From JBLIRR01 sp049472395 (GTDB taxonomy: Bacteria > SZUA-182 > DTGQ01 > JBLIRR01): a DNA stretch of 10,932 bases. The stretch covers positions 1-10,932 of the forward strand of contig JBLIRR010000083.1 in NCBI GenBank assembly GCA_049472395.1. Direction: 5' to 3'. Each line of letters starts with the position of its first letter. Positions within the stretch are counted from its first letter, which is position 1. The notes below the pieces were generated by a model that did not search any database, was not told where the DNA came from, and saw nothing but the letters and a program-made list of their open reading frames with translations. Position numbers and translations under genes: made by a program. This document shows positions 8,201 through 10,932 of this stretch, one piece after another.

Positions 8201-8851
8201 CGCTGTGCCAAAACCCACATTCTGCACTCTTAGACCTAAACTATAAGGCACAGGAGCTTCTGTCTCAGGAGTGAAGGGGTCATCCCCATATACAAACATG
8301 GGTTGAAAATAATCAAGGATCAGCATTGGTTGGGGTTTAACCAGAATAGTGTCGGGAATGACGTTCGTAATTGACTGAACACCACCGATATTATATCCGA
8401 GTGTGGCTCCTGCATAATAGAGTTGCCCCTGAGGCACATTCCCGCCAGCGCCGGCAGAGGGGACAATCAACCAATGGATTTCAGAGGTGCTCGCAGCAGG
8501 GACAGTCCCCGTTCCATCCACCGCATTGATATTATCCTTGCTCACAAGCCGGACAAAAAACAGGCTGGAGACATCCTCTCTTTGTGCATTTTGCAGGTGT
8601 ATATCAACCCGGATATTCGATAAGGGGATATCCGATTCATTATGAATCTTCATCATCGCGTCAAAAGCGATACGTTCAAAGGTAAGCTCCTGCAAGATCT
8701 CCATCTTTACCCGTGCGCATATGCCTTCTGCTGCAACGTTGGAATAGCCCGTAAGGAGTATAAACACTAAAATATTTAAAAGATATAGTAAAGACAATAT
8801 ATGATTGATAAAGTTATTACGGAATGTATGCTTTATTATCGTCTTAATCAT
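5171..8851 (-). CDS. Large secreted multidomain protein: OmpL47-like, TolB-like propeller, TSP type-3, cadherin-like repeats
   Basis: This is a 1226-residue protein. Residues 1-41 form a long-n-region signal peptide ending SNVAA. Residues 50-310 are beta-rich and resemble CARDB-type adhesion modules. Residues 447-543 (IDTEPPITR, then YHKIYFYSVDNEGN) match OmpL47-type domains. Residues 580-655 (WQGRDNDGNLVSPGYYAVLLEA) look like a FlgD-type Ig fold. Residues 656-955 form seven blades built on VWQDxRxGxxDIYLYDL, as in TolB/DPP-type propellers. Residues 958-986 (DSDQDGVVDDLDKCPD) are a thrombospondin type-3 calcium motif. Two cadherin-like domains (997-1084, 1087-1173) sit exactly 90 residues apart at HYQVV and HYQSV. 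A DVNI-type repeat precedes the tail GGCFLLKACE. No enzyme motif is visible; I infer a surface or secreted binding scaffold. The next Met is at residue 50, so ATG 8851 is the only start that keeps the signal peptide, although its ribosome site is weak. Confidence 0.85.
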   Translation of the reverse strand: MIKTIIKHTFRNNFINHILSLLYLLNILVFILLTGYSNVAAEGICARVKMEILQELTFERIAFDAMMKIHNESDIPLSNIRVDIHLQNAQREDVSSLFFVRLVSKDNINAVDGTGTVPAASTSEIHWLIVPSAGAGGNVPQGQLYYAGATLGYNIGGVQSITNVIPDTILVKPQPMLILDYFQPMFVYGDDPFTPETEAPVPYSLGLRVQNVGFGTAKNLVIDSGQPTIVDNEEGLLIDFRILESEVNGLSAENSLLINFGDIMPNSCGTCRWHMISTLSGEFIEFTVNFSHADELGGELTSLIQEARPHVLVHDVVIDVPGRDLVKDFLAYDDTSLLVYESDNIDTDVADISSQAVLTGSLSSMNSALALDFPQQPGAIYVRLPDPAKGNIGLSSVVRSDGKKLLKENFWISHERENHQWNAYLNLFDIDSTGTYILYYQTEHFIDTEPPITRIIINEPSFLNNLTYVNRSTEFLFVATDNMTEVREINFMIDEGAFGSAPNPFMFSQHPAYEEGYHKIYFYSVDNEGNEESPQFIEIYLDTHAPVIETYSATPSIIMPAAPPAISWVDRSLLIEYGFSDDTGKVTVSVQILSGENVVWEYQETISSHTPSYIEWQGRDNDGNLVSPGYYAVLLEASDPLLHTTVSQEIPVEIKAYFTEHPLSPCDQCEQMHPDIAGDIILWQDNRGGDWDIYLYDLTQQMEKNLTPHAGDQTYPATDGARIVWQDTRSGNEDIYLYDRVTDQEIVIEAHPSSQMKPVIAGDWIVWQDNRYGNWDIYAYNMQTHITQKITQDTADQINPSVSNQIIVWEDYRHGAGEIYLYDLSADDEQRITEDMVNQTDPHISNGTIIWIDQRSGKREIFLFECETNSEIPLTDDSYDHAQPAIEGRYIIYTDYSMGIEDSNPWFNILGSSYFLMLTNDPAPQEEPDISGNIAVWQDFRTGHWQIFTEDIAAYFPDSDQDGVVDDLDKCPDTPLGEVTDNEGCSDSTHDESENSAPVAHYQVVTTNEDEIKEILLFASDPDDDLLTYEIITYPAHGVVEGIPPLLSYIPEHNYFGTDTIQFIAYDGTSESGLTPLVIIVNPVNDMPIAHYQSVSTYTYRAVGITLIATDIDNNELTFQIVTFPIHGFLSGTPPYLIYTPEINYTGVDSFEFKAHDGALESNVATVIITVNSVSSGYDVNIDMNINVNIDVENMIESVVGSDHYEWYKDLEEIPLGGCFLLKACE
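5270..5317 (-). repeat. 12-bp tandem repeat encoding DVNI-like linker
   Basis: Four 12-bp units on the minus strand encode DVNI, DMNI, NVNI and DVEN (residues 1179-1194). The first three differ by only a few bases; the last is diverged. This low-complexity stretch lies between the last cadherin-like domain and the Gly-Cys-Phe tail, so it is probably a spacer or an extra strand. Its short regular unit makes copy-number change by slippage plausible. Confidence 0.6.
5987..6886 (-). repeat. Seven beta-propeller blade repeats, 126-bp period
   Basis: The conserved aromatic of each blade falls at residues 683, 725, 767, 809, 851, 893 and 937: five steps of exactly 42 residues (126 bp) and one of 44. 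Six are Trp and the sixth is Tyr. The motif is W-Q/E/I-D-x-R-x-G-x-x-D/E-I-Y-L-Y-D. Seven blades are enough for a complete closed propeller. The sixth blade (TDYSMGIEDSNPWF) lacks the R-x-G turn and is the most diverged. Confidence 0.8.
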
Positions 8852-8893
8852 ATAGTTAATCTAAAATACTCTACATATCTCTCGATTTTTCTT

Positions 8894-8922
8894 ATCTTAG
8901 CATACATTAATATCTTTGGCAA
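8894..8922 (-). promoter_or_regulatory. Probable sigma70-like promoter of the multidomain protein gene
   Basis: On the minus strand TTGCCA (8922-8917) is followed after 17 bp by TAAGAT (8899-8894), matching the consensus at 5 of 6 and 4 of 6 positions. Transcription would begin about 35 nt before ATG 8851. Spacing and position are right; the -10 box is mediocre. Confidence 0.4.
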
Positions 8923-8960
8923 TTTTAATTTCAATAGCAGTTATTAATTTATTTTTATTT

Positions 8961-9113
8961 TTATATCAGTGGCTCTTGGTGTAAATATTTCTTTTTATAA
9001 TCCAGGGCTACCGCTTGCTTCTTATCATTCATCCCCAGATTTGCGCCAAGGCGCAAAATTTTGGTCTCATAAGGCAGGGCAATCGCATGAAAGATTTCAT
9101 CCTTTGCAATTAA
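8961..9113 (-). pseudogene. Unidentified 50-codon coding remnant
   Basis: A frame without an ATG start runs from just after a TAG at 9116-9114 to a TAA at 8963-8961. It reads LIAKDEIFHAIALPYET, then KILRLGANLGMNDKKQA, and ends KKYLHQEPLI. Base composition rises in GC compared with the AT-rich flanks on both sides, and the residue mix is protein-like, so I read it as the 3' end of a lost gene. I do not recognise the family. It follows the truncated permease directly and may or may not derive from the same operon. Confidence 0.35.
9040..9057. repeat. Perfect 8-bp inverted repeat with 2-nt centre
   Basis: TTTGCGCC, AA, GGCGCAAA forms a perfect palindrome. It falls inside the unidentified coding remnant, where it encodes part of ILRLGAN. 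A 2-nt loop is too tight for an efficient RNA hairpin, so a dyad protein-binding site or chance is as likely as a terminator. Confidence 0.35.
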
Positions 9114-9119
9114 CTATAC

Positions 9120-9744
9120 TCACAAGGTATAGCGAAATTCAAGACTCAAAAAGGGAAGTTTTCTAGAAATAGTCAATAGTATGCTTTTCCCCCTGGTATT
9201 CTCCCTTATGCGTTCCTTTATAATCTCCTGCGATGAGAGCCTTAAAATTCGAGGCAACAATAAGAGTGGGGGAATAAGTGTCACACCCATGCCGAATAAA
9301 ATTCCTTTAAAAAGACTTATACAATAAATCTTATTATATAAAATTGGAAGGCCTAAAGACTTAACTTCTACATACGTTGAGATATCTCGGACCAGGATGG
9401 ATATTCCCAATCCTAGCATACAGCTTGCGACTCCTAAAAACGTTTAAAAGTAGTGCGCCATATAAATACGATATGATCACTTCCCTTTTTTTGTAACCTA
9501 GACATAGCAGCATACCTATTTCTTCTCTTTGGGTAATGATAAAGCGATTATAAATGATGAAGGTGGTTGTAAAAGAAAGCAACGCCATGTCAGCAATGCC
9601 CACTTCAGCCAAAGATTTTATGGTTCTTTGTCTTTTTTCACTTTGTGCAATTGGAAGGATATCTATTCCTGCCCTTACATTTTCCTCTGCGGTAAGCGTG
9701 GGAAGGAGGTTGATCTTGTTTGGAATGGATTTTGTAATTATATA
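9120..9744 (-). pseudogene. Degenerate ABC exporter: LolD/MacB-type ATPase fragment fused to a frameshifted FtsX-type permease fragment
   Basis: On the minus strand the open frame from 9744 reads NKINLLPTLTAEENV, then KRQRTIKSLAEVGIADMA. This matches the segment after the Q-loop of LolD/MacB-family ATPases (typically FNLLPTLTALENV and VGLADRA). At about 9583 it passes straight into LLSFTTTFIIYNRFI, then REEIGMLLCLGYKKREV, a typical FtsX-domain segment (compare RREIGLLRALGAS). The ATPase signature LSGGQ, the Walker B motif, the D- and H-loops and the permease N-terminus are all missing. At about 9436-9442 the frame changes and the permease continues as FLGVASCMLGLGISI, then RILRLSSQEIIKERI, ending EFRYTL at a stop (9122-9120). 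Walker A and the C-terminal permease half are also absent, and no start codon is supported. I read this as a lipoprotein- or macrolide-type exporter operon collapsed by internal deletion and frameshift, with no function left. Confidence 0.7.
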
Positions 9745-9836
9745 TCATTTATTAACGATACAGGCTAAAAAAGCATGAATATTGATAAGCTTGTATAAAA
9801 TTAAAACAATTAATGATTAATTTTTGAACTATTACT

Positions 9837-10622
9837 ATGAAACATTTATTATATTATGTAAGTCTTATTTTGGGAGTCCTTTTTTTCTTAAGGGTCGCGA
9901 GTTATGCTGATATAATAGAGTGTGATTCTATTGATGAACTTAAAGCTGTTATGCAGGATAAATTAAAGAACCGTGTCATCCAGTTTAATATACATCTTAC
10001 GGCTGAGTTATCCTTCTTTGAAGTGGATAATGTCCTAGCGCAGGTGTTTGATGAGATAGTCGCAGAGGATGATTATTTACGTTTCTCTTATCAGAGTTAT
10101 CAACATAAATGGAAAGGCCATGATAACGGGATTACTATTAATATTACTATGAAATATAGAACCACCCAAAAACAGGAGATTCAGATATCTCAAAAAATTT
10201 CGGCGCTCCTTGAACAAATTATTTTGTATGATATGGATGATGTGGAAAAGGTGAAGCATATACATAATTGGATTGTTAGGAATGTTTGTTATGATACATC
10301 GCATTCGAATTATAGTACCTATTCAGCCCTATTTCACGGCACGGCAGTGTGCCAGGGGTATGCTCTTCTTATGCATAGAATGCTTCAGGAGGCTTCAATA
10401 AAATCCAACATTATTGCAGGGTACAGTAAGGGCCTTGTCCATATATGGAATATGGCTTACATTGATGGTGAGTGGTATCATGTGGATGTTACCTATGATG
10501 ACCCGATTGGTAATGAGAAAAGCAAAGTGATCTATAAATACTTTATGATCTCGGATGCTGAGATTGCAAAAGATCATAGTTGGGACAGGGAGCTCTACCC
10601 AGAGGCACGGATTTCTCTGTAG
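9837..10622 (+). CDS. Secreted transglutaminase-like protein
   Basis: This 261-residue protein has a signal peptide at about residues 1-24 (MKHLLYYVSL, hydrophobic, ASYA before DIIE). Residues 30-130 form an N-terminal alpha/beta region without motifs I can name. Residues 134-225 are a transglutaminase-like core: KVKHIHNWIVRNVCYD, then HGTAVCQGYALLMHRML with the probable nucleophile Cys172, then VHIWNMAYIDGEWYHVDVTYDDP with His202 and Asp217. The complete Cys-His-Asp triad suggests an active enzyme. In this superfamily that may mean protease, amidase or cross-linking activity, and the substrate cannot be told. The protein is shorter than many relatives that carry extra C-terminal domains. ATG 9837 gives a normal signal peptide, but I see no clear ribosome binding site. 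The gene stands alone: a dead ABC fragment lies upstream on the other strand and non-coding DNA downstream. Confidence 0.8.
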   Translation: MKHLLYYVSLILGVLFFLRVASYADIIECDSIDELKAVMQDKLKNRVIQFNIHLTAELSFFEVDNVLAQVFDEIVAEDDYLRFSYQSYQHKWKGHDNGITINITMKYRTTQKQEIQISQKISALLEQIILYDMDDVEKVKHIHNWIVRNVCYDTSHSNYSTYSALFHGTAVCQGYALLMHRMLQEASIKSNIIAGYSKGLVHIWNMAYIDGEWYHVDVTYDDPIGNEKSKVIYKYFMISDAEIAKDHSWDRELYPEARISL

Positions 10623-10932
10623 CTTATCACAGGCCGACTTCGTAACTTTTTCCACACATTGCTTTCAGGCTTAACTGCAAAAAATTAAAATCAATGTAAC
10701 TCCTCTTTTTTCTTAGCTTTATACAGGATTTATAACGATATATCCGTCCGTTTCGATTATGCCGCTTTGCGATAGTAATAATTCAACATTCCATCAATCC
10801 GTGATCTACGTATAATAGCGACTTTATTCTGGGGTGGATTGTGACCCTATTTATCCTCCATTATTATAACGTATTAATTTGAAATTATAATGAGTCTTTA
10901 TATGAAAGCTTATCATAGCCATTTAAATGCTA
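10623..10932. other. Non-coding 3' region with one short coding-like remnant
   Basis: No intact gene is supported after the transglutaminase-like gene. There is no stem followed by a T-tract, so no terminator is called. On the minus strand a short frame (10846-10757) reads VAIIRRSRIDGMLNYYYRKA near its end. At the right edge a plus-strand ATG at 10890 opens a frame of 14 codons to the window end, without a ribosome site; the window is too short to judge it. Confidence 0.5.
10757..10846 (-). pseudogene. Possible 3' remnant of an unidentified gene
   Basis: The minus-strand frame between a TAG (10849-10847) and a TAA (10759-10757) encodes 29 residues, including SRIDGMLNYYYRKAA at the end. The basic, tyrosine-rich tail looks protein-like, and the local base composition is less AT-rich than its flanks. 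I do not recognise the family and there is no plausible start, so this could be a decayed mobile-element or other gene end, or chance. Confidence 0.2.

Noticed and set aside
8969..9166. Plus-strand frame of 65 codons in the 8.9-9.2 kb gap
   Set aside because: It overlaps minus-strand frames with a more protein-like composition and has no ribosome site or recognisable motif.
9529..9778. Plus-strand frames of 74-79 codons
   Set aside because: They are antisense to the ABC ATPase/permease remnant, whose family motifs are clear on the minus strand.
10890..10932. Start of a plus-strand gene at the right edge (MSLYMKAYHSHLNA)
   Set aside because: Only 14 codons are visible, without a ribosome site or promoter, so it cannot be supported.

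Overview
The window (about 10.9 kb, AT-rich, with strongly AT-rich gaps between genes) looks like part of the chromosome of a Gram-negative-type bacterium rich in secreted repeat proteins. All five complete or partial coding regions that I consider intact begin with a Sec-type signal peptide. The repertoire is right-handed beta-helix, S74 tail-fibre chaperone domain, TolB-like propeller, thrombospondin type-3, cadherin-like repeats and a transglutaminase-like fold. This combination is common in Desulfobacterota-like and candidate-phylum bacteria, but there is no marker gene and I cannot name a lineage.

Layout. 1-2554 (minus): a two-gene operon. A secreted protein with a C-terminal peptidase S74 domain is followed 13 bp later by a large beta-helix protein that runs off the left edge. 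2555-2962: AT-rich divergent intergenic region with a good sigma70-like promoter for the plus-strand gene and a hairpin in the minus-strand leader. 2963-5149 (plus): a secreted 728-residue protein of no family I recognise. 5171-8851 (minus): a 1226-residue multidomain secreted protein, convergent with the previous gene (21 bp between the stops), with its own probable promoter.

8961-9744 (minus): a gene graveyard. It holds a fragment of an ABC-transporter ATPase joined directly to a fragment of an FtsX/MacB-type permease, itself frameshifted and truncated, followed by an unidentified 50-codon open fragment. 9837-10622 (plus): a small secreted transglutaminase-like protein with an apparent Cys-His-Asp triad. 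10623-10932: mostly non-coding, with one short coding-like remnant on the minus strand.

Working together. Nothing here forms a recognisable enzymatic pathway. The theme is export and surface display: the beta-helix and S74 proteins are co-transcribed, and the two convergent large proteins both finish in a Gly-Cys-Phe-(Ile/Leu) tail that resembles a shortened CFI-box C-terminal signal. That shared tail, the exported S74 protein with its Ser-Lys dyad intact, and the fused ABC pseudogene are the observations most worth following up. I did not find CRISPR, tRNA, rRNA, a complete insertion sequence or a phage module.
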